Assembly (NCBI RefSeq): GCF_023078355.1
Contig: NZ_CP095552.1
Location: forward strand, 1 to 64,000
DNA: 64,000 nucleotides
Source of the DNA: Gordonia hongkongensis
GTDB taxonomy: Bacteria; Actinomycetota; Actinomycetes; Mycobacteriales; Mycobacteriaceae
Direction: 5' to 3'
The notes beneath the pieces are model-generated. The model saw nothing but the letters and a program-made list of their open reading frames with translations, was not told where the DNA came from and made no database searches. The position numbers and the translations under genes were made by a program. Each line of letters starts with the position of its first letter. Position 1 is the first letter of the stretch. Below are positions 1-13,111 of the stretch, piece by piece.

Positions 1-1509
1 GTGACTTCAGACCGAGACACTTTCGGCGAAGTGTGGCAACAGGTCGTCGCCGAACTCAACGACGACGAAGCCGCACGCGACCACGAACCACTGACACGCC
101 AGCAGAAGGCGTGGCTGTCACTGGTTCGACCCCTGACCCTCACCGAAGGCTTCGCCCTGCTGACCGTGCCGACGGCGCTGGTCCAGGAACAGATCGAACG
201 CAATCTCCGCGAGACCATCCGCTCGGTTCTCAGCCGTCACCTCGACGAACCCGTCGATCTCGGCGTCCGTATCGCCACCCCGCGCAACGACGAGCCGGTG
301 GCGGAAACACCGGTTCCCGACGTACGGCCCATCGCCGGAGCGGCCGCAGCAGTCGACTACACGGCCGCCCCCGTGGGCGCGGGCCGCGCGCCGTCCCACA
401 TGCCGGAGTCGACGCGCCCGTCCGGCGACTGGGCGTCGTACTTCGCCGAGCGGCCCACCTCGACGCCGCCGGCCACCGGCGCAAACCTCAACCCCAAGTA
501 CACCTTTGACACCTTCGTCATCGGCGCGTCGAACCGGTTCGCGCACGCATCGGCGGTGGCGGTCTCGGAAGCCCCCGCCCGGGCCTACAACCCACTGTTC
601 ATCTGGGGAGAGTCCGGACTCGGCAAGACGCACCTGCTGCACGCCGCGGGCCATTACGCGCAGCGCCTCTTCCCGGGCATGCGGGTCAAGTACGTGTCCA
701 CCGAGGAATTCACCAACGACTTCATCAACTCGCTCCGCGACGACCGGCGGGTGGCGTTCAAGCGCCGGTATCGCGACGTCGATGTGCTGCTGGTCGATGA
801 CATCCAGTTCCTCGTGGGCAAAGAAGGTATCCAGGAAGAGTTCTTCCACACCTTCAACACCCTGCACAACGCGAGCAAGCAGATCGTCATATCCTCTGAT
901 CGACCGCCGAAACAGCTTGCGACACTGGAAGATCGGCTTCGTACACGGTTCGAGTGGGGCTTGATCACCGATGTCCAGCCGCCCGATCTGGAGACCCGGA
1001 TCGCGATTCTGCGCAAGAAGGCGCAGATGGACAACATCGCGGTTCCCGACGATGTACTCGAACTCATCGCGTCGAAGATCGAGCGCAACATCCGTGAACT
1101 CGAGGGTGCACTCATCCGCGTGACGGCGTTCGCGTCGCTCAACGACGCCGCTCTCGACAAGTCCCTGGCCGACGTCGTCCTGCAGGCCCTGCTGCCCAAC
1201 TCGGGGACCCTGGAGGTCAGCGCGGCGAGCATCCTCGCGATCACCGCCGAGTACTTCGACATCTCTGTCGAGGAACTACGAGGTCCCGGTAAGACACGGT
1301 CGATCGCCCAGGCCCGCCAGATCTCCATGTACCTGTGTCGTGAGCTCACCGACCTCTCGCTGCCGAAGATCGGCGAGACCTTCGACCGCGATCACACGAC
1401 GGTCATGTACGCCGAACGGAAGATCCGCAAGGAGATGGCCGAGCGCCGCCGGGTGTACGACCACGTCCAGGAACTCACCGCCCGCATCAAGCAGCGCGCC
1501 GTGGGCTGA
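1..1509 (+). CDS. dnaA: Chromosomal replication initiator DnaA
   Basis: DnaA binds 9-mer boxes at oriC and opens the origin as an ATP-bound oligomer. The 502-residue protein shows the family order: an N-terminal DnaB-interaction domain (about 1-90), a variable Pro/Ala-rich linker (about 95-165), an AAA+ domain with Walker A GESGLGKT at 203-210 and Walker B LLVDDIQF near 265, and a C-terminal DNA-binding domain with the signature [15 protein letters not shown] near 461-475. The start is GTG at base 1. The putative oriC follows it and dnaN lies beyond. The length is normal for actinobacteria and nothing looks damaged. Confidence 0.98.
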   Translation: MTSDRDTFGEVWQQVVAELNDDEAARDHEPLTRQQKAWLSLVRPLTLTEGFALLTVPTALVQEQIERNLRETIRSVLSRHLDEPVDLGVRIATPRNDEPVAETPVPDVRPIAGAAAAVDYTAAPVGAGRAPSHMPESTRPSGDWASYFAERPTSTPPATGANLNPKYTFDTFVIGASNRFAHASAVAVSEAPARAYNPLFIWGESGLGKTHLLHAAGHYAQRLFPGMRVKYVSTEEFTNDFINSLRDDRRVAFKRRYRDVDVLLVDDIQFLVGKEGIQEEFFHTFNTLHNASKQIVISSDRPPKQLATLEDRLRTRFEWGLITDVQPPDLETRIAILRKKAQMDNIAVPDDVLELIASKIERNIRELEGALIRVTAFASLNDAALDKSLADVVLQALLPNSGTLEVSAASILAITAEYFDISVEELRGPGKTRSIAQARQISMYLCRELTDLSLPKIGETFDRDHTTVMYAERKIRKEMAERRRVYDHVQELTARIKQRAVG

Positions 1510-2163
1510 CACGCGCACACCTACAGCTCTCCGCACCCCCGAGGCCACGACGGCCCGGGGGTGCGGTCGTCCGGGGGTGTTCCGCCGCCCGCAGTGGCAT
1601 CCGATGGCGACTGCGATGGCCCCTCCGAATGCCAAGTCTGGTCCTTAGGTCGAGAGTCTTCGACACCGTGGACCGCCTTCCCGCAGTCGGATTCGGCCGA
1701 CATCGACCCTGCTCACGATCGATCACCAGCTGTGCACAATCCTTGGGATAAGCGGGGTCGGCATGTGCATCGCCGGTGGACGCCGAGCGAACAACATGAG
1801 AACTCCACATCCCCGGACGGATCCGCTCGACGTTGCTCCACCGGTCATGCACACGTCCACACCCGCCCGGACTGGCCCGATGTCATGGTTGTCCACAGAT
1901 TGCACAACTCCTATTACTGAGATGGATCCCTCTAGAAAGAGATTCTTTTGTAAGAAGGTCTGTGCACAGACCGTCGCCGATCGGGTCGCCCACGGCCGGC
2001 TCCGACGACGGTCTGACTTGGCCCCAACCACTCCGGCTCGGGCGGCGGCGTTCTACAGTGGGATTCCCGGATGCGGGATCCCACTCCAGGCCGGCCGACC
2101 CACTGCGGCGCCGACCCGGCGATCCAGGCGGGAACGAGAACGAGAGAAGGGCAACCTCCCAGC
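1510..2163. other. oriC: Putative oriC: dnaA-dnaN intergenic region
   Basis: This 654-bp gene-free stretch separates dnaA and dnaN, the usual oriC site in this order. A consensus actinobacterial DnaA box TTGTCCACA lies at 1889-1897, TTGTGCACA on the minus strand at 1731-1739, and one-mismatch or weaker boxes at 1961-1969 (minus) and about 1853-1861. A short AT-richer tract at about 1908-1960 is a candidate unwinding element. The dnaN promoter must also lie here. The box count is by eye and may be incomplete. Confidence 0.85.
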
Positions 2164-3333
2164 ATGAAGTTTCGTGTCGCGCGTGACGAGTTCGCTGATT
2201 CCGTCGCCTGGGTGGCCCGCAGTCTCCCGTCTCGTCCGCCCGTCCCGGTTCTCGGCTGTGTGGTGCTCAACGTCGGCGAAACGGGCCTGACCGTCTCGGG
2301 TTTCGACTACGAGGTCTCGGCCCAGGAAAATCTGGGCGCGGAGGTCGCCGAGCCCGGACAGGTCCTGGTCTCCGGTCGGCTCCTCGCCGACATCACCAAG
2401 GCCCTGCCGAACAAGCCGGTCGACGTGACCCTCGACGGCGCACGCGTCGCGATCACCTGTGGCAGCGCGAAGTTCTCGCTCCCGACGATGCCGGTCGAGG
2501 ACTACCCGCAGTTGCCCGACGTGCCCTCCGTCACCGGAACGATCCCGTCGCAGCTCTTCGCCGAGGCGATCTCGCAGGTGGCCGTGGCGGCCGGCAAGGA
2601 CGACACCCTGCCCATGCTCACCGGTGTCCGCGTCGAGATCGAGGGCAACTCCGTCGTCCTCGCCGCGACCGACCGTTTCCGGCTCGCTGTGCGTGAATTG
2701 CAGTGGGAGCCTTCCGATCCCGACACCAAGGGAGCCGTCCTGGTGCCCGCCAAGACGCTCTCGGAGAGCGCCAAGACCGCAGGTGCCGAGGGCACCGGCG
2801 TCGTCTCGCTGGCGTTCGGTGGTGGCGCGGCCATCGGATCCGACGGCATCCTCGGCATCCTCGGCGAGACCAAGAAGACCACCACCCGCCTGCTCGACGC
2901 GGAGTTCCCGAAGTTCCGTCAGCTCCTCCCGGCCAGCCACACCGCCGTCGCCACCATCGACAGCGGCCCGCTGATCGAGGCGATCCGCCGTGTGGCCCTG
3001 GTCGCCGAGCGCGGCGCGCAGGTCCGGATGGAGTTCTCCGAGGGATCCGTGCTGCTCACCGCGGGCGGCGACGAGGCCGGCAAGGCCGAGGAAGAGCTGC
3101 CCGTGTCGTTCCAGGGTGAGCCCCTCACGATCGCGTTCAACCCCGGGTACCTGCAGGACGGATTGTCGGCGATCAACGCCGACGCGGTGGACTTCGGATT
3201 CACCACCCCCAGCCGGCCTGCCGTGCTCCGTCCGGCCAGCGGAGAGGATCCGGTCGCGGACGAGTCCGGCGCCTTCGTCGCTCCCGAGAGCGCGTTCAGC
3301 TACCTGTTGATGCCCGTCCGCCTCCCGGGCTGA
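2164..3333 (+). CDS. dnaN: DNA polymerase III sliding clamp (beta subunit)
   Basis: The beta clamp encircles DNA and tethers the replicative polymerase. The 389-residue product begins [10 protein letters not shown] and has the three-fold repeated clamp domains, ending in the typical PVRLPG-type C-terminus (Mtb and other clamps end similarly). I chose ATG 2164 because it is preceded by a purine-rich ribosome site (GAGAAGGG) and matches the usual N-terminus; the frame stays open upstream to 2071 but that part is not clamp-like. recF follows 42 bases after the stop, with no gnd gene between them. Confidence 0.97.
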   Translation: MKFRVARDEFADSVAWVARSLPSRPPVPVLGCVVLNVGETGLTVSGFDYEVSAQENLGAEVAEPGQVLVSGRLLADITKALPNKPVDVTLDGARVAITCGSAKFSLPTMPVEDYPQLPDVPSVTGTIPSQLFAEAISQVAVAAGKDDTLPMLTGVRVEIEGNSVVLAATDRFRLAVRELQWEPSDPDTKGAVLVPAKTLSESAKTAGAEGTGVVSLAFGGGAAIGSDGILGILGETKKTTTRLLDAEFPKFRQLLPASHTAVATIDSGPLIEAIRRVALVAERGAQVRMEFSEGSVLLTAGGDEAGKAEEELPVSFQGEPLTIAFNPGYLQDGLSAINADAVDFGFTTPSRPAVLRPASGEDPVADESGAFVAPESAFSYLLMPVRLPG

Positions 3334-3375
3334 CGGCCGCCACGGCCTCACCGTCCTCAGGATCGACGCCGACTC

Positions 3376-4575
3376 GTGTTCGTCCGTGAGCTGCATCTGC
3401 GCGATTTCCGATCGTGGCGGGCCGTCGACCTCGATCTGGTACCCGGGCCGACGGTCTTCACCGGCCGCAACGGCTTCGGCAAGACCAATCTGCTCGAGGC
3501 GCTGTTCTATCTGTCGACGCTGCGCTCACACCGGGTGAGTTCCGATGCACCGCTCGTACACGCGGGATCGGCGTCGGCGTCGGTGACCGCGACGGTCGAG
3601 AACGACGGCCGTGAGCTGACCGCCGAGCTGCGGATCAATGCCGAGGGCGCCAACAAGGCGACCATCAACCGCAGCCCGGCGCGGCGGCCCCGCGACCTGC
3701 TCGGCATCCTCCGTACGGTGCTGTTCGCGCCGGAGGACCTGTCCCTGGTGCGTGGTGATCCGAGCGACCGCCGACGCTTCGTCGACGAGCTCGTCGCGCA
3801 GCGGGGTCCCCGTTTCGCCGCCGCCCGCGCGGACTACGACCGGGTCCTGCGTCAGCGGTCGGCCTTGCTCAAGACTGCCGCCGCGGCGCTGAGACGTGGT
3901 GGGCAACAGGCAGATTCGGTGGTCAGCACGCTCGATGTCTGGGACGGTCAGCTCGCGGATCTCGGCGGTCAGGTGATCGCCGCACGGTTGTCGGTGCTCG
4001 CCGAGCTCGAGCCGCACTTCACCGGCTCGTATGCGTCGATCGCGCCGCATTCACGGCCGGCCGTGCTCCGGTATCGTCCCGCCGGCGGTGTGGAGATCGA
4101 GGAACACACACCCGAGGCGATCGCCGACGCGCTGGCACTACGCCTGACGGAGTTGCGCGACAAGGAGATCGAGCGGGGCCTGTGTCTCGTCGGTCCGCAT
4201 CGCGACGACATCGACATCGTCCTCGGCAGCGATATCGCGAAAGGCTTTGCCTCACACGGGGAATCCTGGTCGTTGGCCCTGGCTCTGCGCCTCGGCTCCG
4301 TCGAGCTCACCCGCGCCGAAGGTGTCGAGCCGGTGATCATGCTCGATGACGTGTTCGCCGAACTCGACGCCAAGCGGCGCGCGCAACTCGTCGATTTCAC
4401 CGCCGACGCCGAGCAACTCCTCATCACCGCCGCCGTCGCCGAGGACATCCCCGGGCGTATCGGTGGCCGGCGGATCGGCGTCGATGTGGTCGACGACGAC
4501 GCGGGCCGACGGTCGCACATCGTCGACGGCGCGCTCGACGATGTGACGGCAGCGGGGGAGGAAGCCCATGAGTGA
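3376..4575 (+). CDS. recF: DNA replication and repair ATPase RecF
   Basis: RecF is an SMC-like ATPase that helps load RecA at single-strand gaps. The 399-residue protein starts at GTG 3376 (MFVRELHLRDFRSW, the typical RecF opening). Walker A GRNGFGKT is at residues 30-37. The C-terminal half carries an ABC-signature-like LALALRLG and Walker B VIMLDDVFAELD near 321. Its last 8 bases overlap the start of the DUF721 gene, which points to translational coupling. Length and order are normal for the dnaA cluster. Confidence 0.96.
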   Translation: MFVRELHLRDFRSWRAVDLDLVPGPTVFTGRNGFGKTNLLEALFYLSTLRSHRVSSDAPLVHAGSASASVTATVENDGRELTAELRINAEGANKATINRSPARRPRDLLGILRTVLFAPEDLSLVRGDPSDRRRFVDELVAQRGPRFAAARADYDRVLRQRSALLKTAAAALRRGGQQADSVVSTLDVWDGQLADLGGQVIAARLSVLAELEPHFTGSYASIAPHSRPAVLRYRPAGGVEIEEHTPEAIADALALRLTELRDKEIERGLCLVGPHRDDIDIVLGSDIAKGFASHGESWSLALALRLGSVELTRAEGVEPVIMLDDVFAELDAKRRAQLVDFTADAEQLLITAAVAEDIPGRIGGRRIGVDVVDDDAGRRSHIVDGALDDVTAAGEEAHE

Positions 4576-5152
4576 CGATCGACCGTCCGGGTCCCCGGAT
4601 CCCGCCGACCCCGCACCACGGCCGACACCGCCCGGCGAACTCGGCGGGTACGAACGTGCCCGCAAGGCGCTCGAGGAGGCCCGGGCACAGGCCCGCGCCG
4701 CGGGTAAGTCGGTCGGCCGGGGCCGGGCGTCGCCCGTCCGTCGGGTCCCGCGCGGATCCCAGGGGCGTCGACGCTGGTCCGGCTCCGGTCCGGATCCGCG
4801 GGATCCGCAGCCCTTCGGCCGGCTGGTCGGCGGGCTGGCGAAGGATCGCGGGTGGCAGGAGAAGATCGGCGAAGGCACCCTGTTCGGGATGTGGGAACAG
4901 ATCGTCGGTTCGGACATCGCGGCTCATGCGAAGCCGGTTGCGTTGCGCGACAACGTCCTCCACGTGCAGGCCGAGTCGACGGCGTGGGCGACGCAACTTC
5001 GCTACATCCAATCCCAGATCCTCGCCAAGATCGCGGCCGCCATCGGCAACGGCCAGGTCACCTCGTTGCGGATCAGCGGTCCGAAGGGCCCGTCGTGGCG
5101 TAAGGGTGAACGGCATGTGCGCGGGCGCGGCCCACGCGACACCTACGGCTGA
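4568..5152 (+). CDS. DUF721 (DciA-like) protein
   Basis: A 194-residue protein of the DUF721 family, whose member DciA is the helicase loader or operator in bacteria that lack DnaC/DnaI; the position between recF and gyrB matches M. tuberculosis Rv0004. The N-terminal ~75 residues are Pro/Arg/Gly-rich and probably disordered. The conserved domain (about 80-175) contains FGRLVGGLAKDRGW, a WEQIVG element and a VQAESTAWATQLRY segment. The ATG overlaps the recF stop region by 8 bases. A role in helicase loading here is inferred from the family. Confidence 0.9.
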   Translation: MSDDRPSGSPDPADPAPRPTPPGELGGYERARKALEEARAQARAAGKSVGRGRASPVRRVPRGSQGRRRWSGSGPDPRDPQPFGRLVGGLAKDRGWQEKIGEGTLFGMWEQIVGSDIAAHAKPVALRDNVLHVQAESTAWATQLRYIQSQILAKIAAAIGNGQVTSLRISGPKGPSWRKGERHVRGRGPRDTYG

Positions 5153-7561
<2,409 letters not shown>

Positions 7562-7605
7562 TCGCGGGTTCCTGCGATTCCGCTCCGATCGGAGAAAGTA
7601 CACAC

Positions 7606-10095
7606 ATGACTGACACCACCCTGCCGCCCGCCGGCGGTGAAGGCGATCGCATTGAGCCCGTCGATCTCGGGCAGGAGATGCAGAAGAGCTACATCGACTA
7701 CGCGATGAGCGTCATCGTGGGCCGTGCGCTCCCCGAGGTCCGCGACGGTCTCAAGCCGGTGCACCGCCGCCTCCTCTACGCGTCCTTCGACGCCGGGTTC
7801 CGCCCGGACCGCAGCTACGTCAAATCGGCGAAACCCGTTGCGGAGACGATGGGTAACTACCATCCGCACGGCGACACCGCGATCTACGACGCCCTGGTGC
7901 GCCTCGCCCAGCCGTGGTCAATGCGGTACCCGCTCATCGACGGTCAGGGCAACTTCGGCTCGCGGGGCAACGACGGTGCCGCGGCGATGCGTTACACCGA
8001 GGCCCGGCTCACCCCGCTGGCCATGGAGATGCTGCGCGACATCGGCGAGGAGACAGTCGATTTCGTCCCCAACTACGACGGCAAGACGAATGAACCGACG
8101 GTCCTGCCGTCGCGTATCCCGAACCTGCTGATCAACGGATCCGGCGGTATCGCCGTCGGTATGGCCACCAACATGCCGCCGCACAACCTCAACGAGGTTG
8201 CCGACGCGGTGTTCTGGGCTCTCGAACACCACGATGCCGACGACGAGACCACTCTCGCCGCCTGTATGGAATGCATCAAGGGACCCGACTTCCCCACGGC
8301 CGGACTGATCGTCGGCAGCCAGGGGATCAAGGACGCCTACACCACCGGCCGCGGCAGCATCCGCATGCGCAGCGTCGTCGACATCGAGGAGAACAAGGGA
8401 ACCACCACGCTGGTGGTCACCGAGTTGCCCTACCAGGTCAACCCGGACAACCTGATCCAGTCGATCGCCGAGCAGGTCAACGAAGGAAAGCTCAAGGGCA
8501 TCAGCCGGATCGAGGACCAGTCCTCGGACCGCGTCGGCATGCGCATCGTCGTCACGCTGCGTCGTGACGCGGTCGCGAAGGTCGTGCTGAACAACCTGTA
8601 CAAGCACAGCCAGCTGCAGACCAGCTTCGGCGCCAACATGCTGTCCATCGTCGACGGCGTACCCCGCACCCTGCGTCTCGACCAGATGATCCGCTACTAC
8701 GTGGCGCATCAGATCGACGTCATCGTGCGCCGCACCCGGTACCGGTTGCGCAAGGCAGAGGAACGCGCGCACATCCTGCGCGGCCTGGTGAAAGCCCTTG
8801 ACGCACTTGACGAAGTGATCGCGTTGATCCGCCGGTCGGCCAACACCGACACCGCGCGCACGGGCCTCATCGAGCTGCTCGACATCGACGAGATCCAGGC
8901 CGACGCCATCCTGGCGATGCAGCTGCGCCGCCTGTCGGCGTTGGAACGCCAGAAGATCGTCGACGAACTCGCCGAGATCGAGCTCGAGATCGCCGATTAC
9001 AAGGACATCCTGGACAAGCCGGAGCGTCAGCGCGCCATCGTGCGTGACGAGCTCAAGGAGGTTGTCGAGAAGTACGGCGACGAGCGTCGTACCAAGATCA
9101 TCGCGGCCGACGGCGACGTCAGCGACGAGGATCTGATCGCCCGCGAGGACGTCGTCGTCACGATCACCGAGACCGGCTACGCCAAGCGGACCAAGACCGA
9201 CCTCTACCGCAGCCAGCGTCGCGGCGGCAAGGGTGTTCAGGGTGCGGGTCTCAAGCAGGACGACATCGTCAAGCACTTCTTCGTCTGCTCGACCCACGAC
9301 TGGATCCTGTTCTTCACCACCAAGGGTCGGGTCTACCGGGCGAAGGCCTACGAACTGCCCGAGGCCAACCGCACCGCGCGCGGTCAGCACGTCGCCAACC
9401 TCCTGGCCTTCCAGCCGGAGGAGCGTATCGCGCAGGTCATCCAGCTCAAGACCTACGAGGACGCGCCGTACCTGGTGCTCGCCACCCGCAACGGCCTGGT
9501 GAAGAAGTCCAAGCTCGTCGACTTCGACTCCAACCGCTCCGGCGGTATCGCCGCGATCAACCTGCGCGGCGAGGACGAACTGGTCGGCGCGCAGCTGTGC
9601 TCCTCCGACGATGATCTGCTGCTCGTCTCGCAGAAGGGCCAGTCCATCCGTTTCCACGCCGACGACGAGACCCTGCGGCCGATGGGCCGGCAGACCTCGG
9701 GTGTGCAGGGCATGCGGTTCAACGCCGACGACACCCTGTTGTCGCTCAACGTGGTCCGCGATGACACCTACCTGCTCGTCGCGACGTCGGGTGGCTACGC
9801 CAAGCGCACCGGCATGGACGACTACCCGGTCCAGGGTCGCGGCGGCAAGGGCGTGCTCACCATCGCCCACGATCGCCGGCGCGGTGAACTCATCGGCGCG
9901 CTCATCGTCGACGACGACTCCGAGCTCTACGCCATCACCTCGGGGGGCGGAGTCATCCGCACCACGGCGAAATCGGTGCGCAAGGCCGGACGCCAGACCA
10001 AGGGTGTCCGTCTGATGAACATCGACGAGGGCACCACGGTCATCGCCATCGCCCGCAACGCCGACGAGCCGGACGAGACAGAGGTCTCTTCCTAG
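7606..10095 (+). CDS. gyrA: DNA gyrase subunit A
   Basis: The DNA breakage-reunion subunit of gyrase, 829 residues. The active-site tyrosine is Tyr130 in [14 protein letters not shown]. The quinolone-resistance region reads [12 protein letters not shown] at 89-100, with Thr91 at the position of E. coli Ser83 and Asp95 at that of Asp87. The C-terminal beta-pinwheel includes the GyrA-box-like QRRGGKGV. The start ATG 7606 follows GGAGAAAG. A GC-rich hairpin follows the stop. Thr at position 91 occurs in wild types of other bacteria and is not evidence of resistance. Confidence 0.98.
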   Translation: MTDTTLPPAGGEGDRIEPVDLGQEMQKSYIDYAMSVIVGRALPEVRDGLKPVHRRLLYASFDAGFRPDRSYVKSAKPVAETMGNYHPHGDTAIYDALVRLAQPWSMRYPLIDGQGNFGSRGNDGAAAMRYTEARLTPLAMEMLRDIGEETVDFVPNYDGKTNEPTVLPSRIPNLLINGSGGIAVGMATNMPPHNLNEVADAVFWALEHHDADDETTLAACMECIKGPDFPTAGLIVGSQGIKDAYTTGRGSIRMRSVVDIEENKGTTTLVVTELPYQVNPDNLIQSIAEQVNEGKLKGISRIEDQSSDRVGMRIVVTLRRDAVAKVVLNNLYKHSQLQTSFGANMLSIVDGVPRTLRLDQMIRYYVAHQIDVIVRRTRYRLRKAEERAHILRGLVKALDALDEVIALIRRSANTDTARTGLIELLDIDEIQADAILAMQLRRLSALERQKIVDELAEIELEIADYKDILDKPERQRAIVRDELKEVVEKYGDERRTKIIAADGDVSDEDLIAREDVVVTITETGYAKRTKTDLYRSQRRGGKGVQGAGLKQDDIVKHFFVCSTHDWILFFTTKGRVYRAKAYELPEANRTARGQHVANLLAFQPEERIAQVIQLKTYEDAPYLVLATRNGLVKKSKLVDFDSNRSGGIAAINLRGEDELVGAQLCSSDDDLLLVSQKGQSIRFHADDETLRPMGRQTSGVQGMRFNADDTLLSLNVVRDDTYLLVATSGGYAKRTGMDDYPVQGRGGKGVLTIAHDRRRGELIGALIVDDDSELYAITSGGGVIRTTAKSVRKAGRQTKGVRLMNIDEGTTVIAIARNADEPDETEVSS

Positions 10096-10121
10096 GCGTT
10101 AGGGTGAAGGCCACTGTTGCT

Positions 10122-10146
10122 CGACCCGTCGCGAGTCGACGGGTCG
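10122..10146 (+). terminator. Hairpin downstream of gyrA
   Basis: CGACCCGTCG (10122-10131) pairs perfectly with CGACGGGTCG (10137-10146) over a 5-base loop, 26 bases past the gyrA stop. There is no T-tract, as is common in actinobacteria. It could terminate or attenuate gyrBA before the DUF3566 gene. Confidence 0.6.
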
Positions 10147-10207
10147 GGGAACGGCGGGCTCGGACCCGGCGCCGAGCGAGCAACGTCAGGAACGCCTGAG
10201 TGAGGGA

Positions 10208-11104
10208 ATGTCTGTGAGCACATCGAACGAGCCGCATCAGGACCAGAACGGGCGCCCCGCCGGGGGACCGGCGGGACCCGGAACGGGAACCCCGACCGGG
10301 GGACTGGTGCCGCCGTGGCAGCGGGGGCCGGCCGACGATCCGTCGGCCGCCCCGACCGAGACGTTCAACCGCGACGCCGCCCAGCGTCCGAGCACCGGCG
10401 AGGGCCCAGCCGGCCCGCCGCTGAACAACCCGGGCGGCCCGCCGCCGCGTGGCGTCGTGACGAACAGCGGCACCGCTGCCGCCAGCATGAGCGGCCAGCA
10501 GGCCCCGGTGACCAAGCTGGAGAGTCCGCGCCGATCGGGTACGGCGACGGCGACCGAGGAACCCGGCTTCGTCGAGTCACCCACCAGCACGATCGACCGC
10601 GGACACCTTCCGGAGAACGATCTGCCCGACCTCGATCAGATCCACCACACGGCGGACCTGAAGCGACCCGAGACGGCACAGGCGCCGGGATCCAAGCCCT
10701 CCGCACCGCGGTCGGCGCCTCGCCAGGTACTCGCCGCCGGGACCGCGCTGCGCGCCTCGGTGCAGGTGCGTCGGATCGACCCGTGGGCGACGTTCAAGGT
10801 CGCGGCCGTGCTGTCGGTGGTCGGGTTCTTCATCTGGATGATTTCCGTCGCCGTGCTGTACCTCATCCTCGACGGCATGGGCGTGTGGGATCAGGTGAAC
10901 AACAGCTTCGGAACGCTCATGGCGGAGGAATCGGCCGCGAGTAACGACGTGATCGGGGCGGGCACCGTCTTCGGCGCCGCGGCGCTTCTGGGCGCCATCA
11001 ACGCCATCCTGCTGACCGCGCTCGCGACGATCGGCAGCTACATCTACAACATCTGTGCCGACCTCGTCGGCGGCGCCGAGGTGACTCTCGCCGACCTCGA
11101 TTGA
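10208..11104 (+). CDS. DUF3566 membrane protein (Rv0007-like)
   Basis: A 298-residue protein of unknown function conserved between gyrA and tRNA-Ile in mycolata. The first ~185 residues are Pro/Gly/Thr-rich and likely disordered and cytoplasmic. The C-terminal DUF3566 domain has two clear hydrophobic segments (about 198-222 and 254-285) around a polar loop. ATG 10208 is preceded by GAGTGAGGGA; a GTG two codons on is an alternative. Position and domain match M. tuberculosis Rv0007. Function is not known to me beyond membrane localisation. Confidence 0.9.
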   Translation: MSVSTSNEPHQDQNGRPAGGPAGPGTGTPTGGLVPPWQRGPADDPSAAPTETFNRDAAQRPSTGEGPAGPPLNNPGGPPPRGVVTNSGTAAASMSGQQAPVTKLESPRRSGTATATEEPGFVESPTSTIDRGHLPENDLPDLDQIHHTADLKRPETAQAPGSKPSAPRSAPRQVLAAGTALRASVQVRRIDPWATFKVAAVLSVVGFFIWMISVAVLYLILDGMGVWDQVNNSFGTLMAEESAASNDVIGAGTVFGAAALLGAINAILLTALATIGSYIYNICADLVGGAEVTLADLD

Positions 11105-11170
11105 GTGAGCGCCTGACCAGCCGTTTTGTTTGTTGGGGCATCGGTCGGGTAATCTCACTCCTCGGTTCAA

Positions 11171-11244
11171 GGGCCTATAGCTCAGGCGGTTAGAGCGCTT
11201 CGCTGATAACGAAGAGGTCGGAGGTTCAAGTCCTCCTAGGCCCA
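11171..11244 (+). tRNA. ileT: tRNA-Ile (GAT)
   Basis: A 74-nt cloverleaf beginning GGGCCTATAGCTCAG and ending in a T-arm GGAGGTTCAAGTCCTCC and acceptor TAGGCCC with discriminator A. The anticodon stem CTTCG/CGAAG encloses CTGATAA, giving anticodon GAT. No CCA is encoded. The position after Rv0007-like DUF3566 matches ileT of mycobacteria. Confidence 0.97.
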
Positions 11245-11305
11245 CTGCGACAGATGTTTTCGGACATCGGAATCTCGCATCCCGCCGAACCGATCGGGAC
11301 GGCAC

Positions 11306-11378
11306 GGGGCCTTAGCTCAGTTGGTAGAGCGCTGCCTTTGCAAGGCAGATGTCAGGAGTTCGAATCTCCTAGGCTCCA
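11306..11378 (+). tRNA. alaT: tRNA-Ala (TGC)
   Basis: A 73-nt cloverleaf with acceptor GGGGCCT/AGGCTCC (one G-T pair), D-arm TAGCTCAGTTGGTAGAGC, and anticodon stem CTGCC/GGCAG enclosing TTTGCAA, giving anticodon TGC. No CCA is encoded. It lies 61 nt after tRNA-Ile, and the accessory patch begins just downstream. Confidence 0.97.
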
Positions 11379-11408
11379 CAAATGCTGGCCCGCGGAGTTA
11401 TCGCTCAT

Positions 11409-11762
11409 TCAGTCTGGTAGCACATAGCGTGAACCGCGACGTTGCCCTACCAGAATCAGTCGGCCGTCTTCCACCAGCCGCTTCAGTACCGAGCGGGCTT
11501 GAGGCGGGATGGTCTGGCAGAGCTCGGCGGCCTGACTACGGGTTATCGAACCGTACGCGGCCACATAGTCTAGGATCATTCGTTCCTGCTGGAGCGGATC
11601 GACGCCTTTCACACGCACGTAGGCGTTGCGATCTTGCGCAAGATCGTAGAAGCGCGCGGTCAGGTGGTATTTCCGACTGCGACCGACACCGCGAGACTCG
11701 AGGATGCCCCTCTCGACGAGCTGCCCAAGGCTAGTCCTGGTGCTCGCAGGAATGAGATGCAA
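11409..11762 (-). pseudogene. C-terminal winged-helix fragment of AlbA_2-type ATPase
   Basis: A 117-codon reading frame that continues the upstream minus-strand gene (11779-13068) in another frame. It contains two winged-helix-like units: TSLGQLVERGILESRG near the start, and a second one ending RSVLKRLVEDGRLILVG with a final arginine-rich wing. Family members of the AlbA_2/HATPase_c_4 type carry such winged helices at the C-terminus of one chain. Without the frame break the frames join as ...TSG then SEVAEELHLIPAST. It has no credible ribosome site, so it is probably not expressed alone. See the linked finding. Confidence 0.7.
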
Positions 11763-11778
11763 CTCCTCAGCGACTTCG

Positions 11779-13068
11779 CTACGTCGCCGAGCCCGAAGTC
11801 TTCACCTCGTGGACAATCCGCAACTCGTCGAGGCTCAGTGGTTGCTGGTGTTCGTTCTCCCATGTGAGTAAGAAACGAACCAGATCCAGGTCTGCGTTTC
11901 CGAGGGGGACGGTGACCACAACCGAGTCGCTGGTGCTGTGTGAGTAGTCAGGGACGTCTCGTCCGGCCCTTAGCTGCTGTTCGAACATGTCATTGACACC
12001 CTTGCCCTTCCTCTCGACCAAGCCGGCGCGTTTGAACGCTCCAGCGAGAATCAGGCTTCGAGGTCTGGACTGGTCAAGAATGTTCTGCGTGGTGACGCCC
12101 GGTGGAAATCCGCCCGGACTGGAGACCACGAAACTGCCGTCCGTCAGCTGCAACCGTATGGGACCAACAGCGGTGTAGTCGCGGTGTACCAACGCATTCG
12201 CGACAGCTTCCCGACGAGTGATCGATGGGATGAGTGGAACTTCAACACGCAGGAGCCCAGCCATGACTTCCGTGACTGTGTTCTGTGCATCTACGAGGTC
12301 GCGCAGCTTCTCAGCCGTCTTTAGTAGTGGTTCCACCATTTGGATGTTTGTGGGTGGGTGCCCGCTGCGTACGTCTTGGAACAACACTTCAGCGTTTGGG
12401 ACCCATCGTTGCACCGCGGACCCAGTTCCGAAGAGAAGGACTGCCCCGATGCTGACCGGGGCGGACAAAGGTACGAGCCCGAGAGCCCGGAGTATATCTG
12501 GGTCGGAGAGGTCTGCAAGATCGTCTCCCGACGCAAGGCACATCCGACGAAAACGATTGAACTCAAACGGATCGAGGTCAGTCAGGGTTGCGTCCCACGC
12601 TGCAGAGGCTGCGAAATCCTGACCGCGGGTGATCATGCCCATGCTGACAATCTCATGCGCGGTCATAGGGGCGCATTCTGGCTCGCCCGTAGACTTGATC
12701 ACGCGCTTGGTGAAGACTCCCAACTTCGTGCCGACGGGGCCAGGGTCGGCGCGGGGAACATCAATCCGGATGATCTCTTGACCGTCGACGCTCTCCAACC
12801 GAACGCCCACCGCGAGCGCAGGCTCGGTATTGGCTTGGATGTATGCACCAACCCGCGCCGGGTCGGTAGTCCGGCCGTGACGCGGTTGTGCACCAACCAC
12901 GATGCCGTTGTCGTCTACGCCAACCAACAGAACGCCTCCGTCGCCGTTGGCGAGACAGGCGACAGCCTTCGTGAGCTCCTTGTCGTTGATATCCGAACGC
13001 TTGAACTCAGTGGTGAAGTTCTCGCCGTCGGCTATGAGAGCGCGCGTGTCCATAAGAAGATTATGCAT
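11779..13068 (-). pseudogene. AlbA_2-domain putative ATPase/transcriptional regulator, frameshifted
   Basis: A 429-residue frame with an N-terminal AlbA_2 (Schlafen-like) domain (about 10-135), opening LIADGENFTTEFKRS and followed by LANGDGGVLLVGVDDNG, and a HATPase_c_4-like C-terminal half with ANALVHRDY near 290. Such proteins are common accessory genes, often annotated as ATP-dependent helicase-like or regulators; some sit in defence islands. The chain stops early at DELRIVHEVKTSGSAT, exactly where the winged helix should begin, which continues in another frame downstream. Either a true pseudogene or a one-base sequence error. GC content is visibly lower than the flanks. Start ATG 13068 or 13053. 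Confidence 0.7.
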
Positions 13069-13111
13069 AAGTATGACATGGGAGAGCCTGTACCTACTGG
13101 AGTCATAACTT

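Noticed and set aside
7873..7890. Thr91 of GyrA as a quinolone-resistance mutation
   Set aside because: Thr is found at this position in wild-type gyrases of other bacteria; sequence alone does not show resistance.
7918..9870. A 650-codon open frame antisense to gyrA
   Set aside because: Same reason; it lies wholly inside gyrA and has no recognisable domain.
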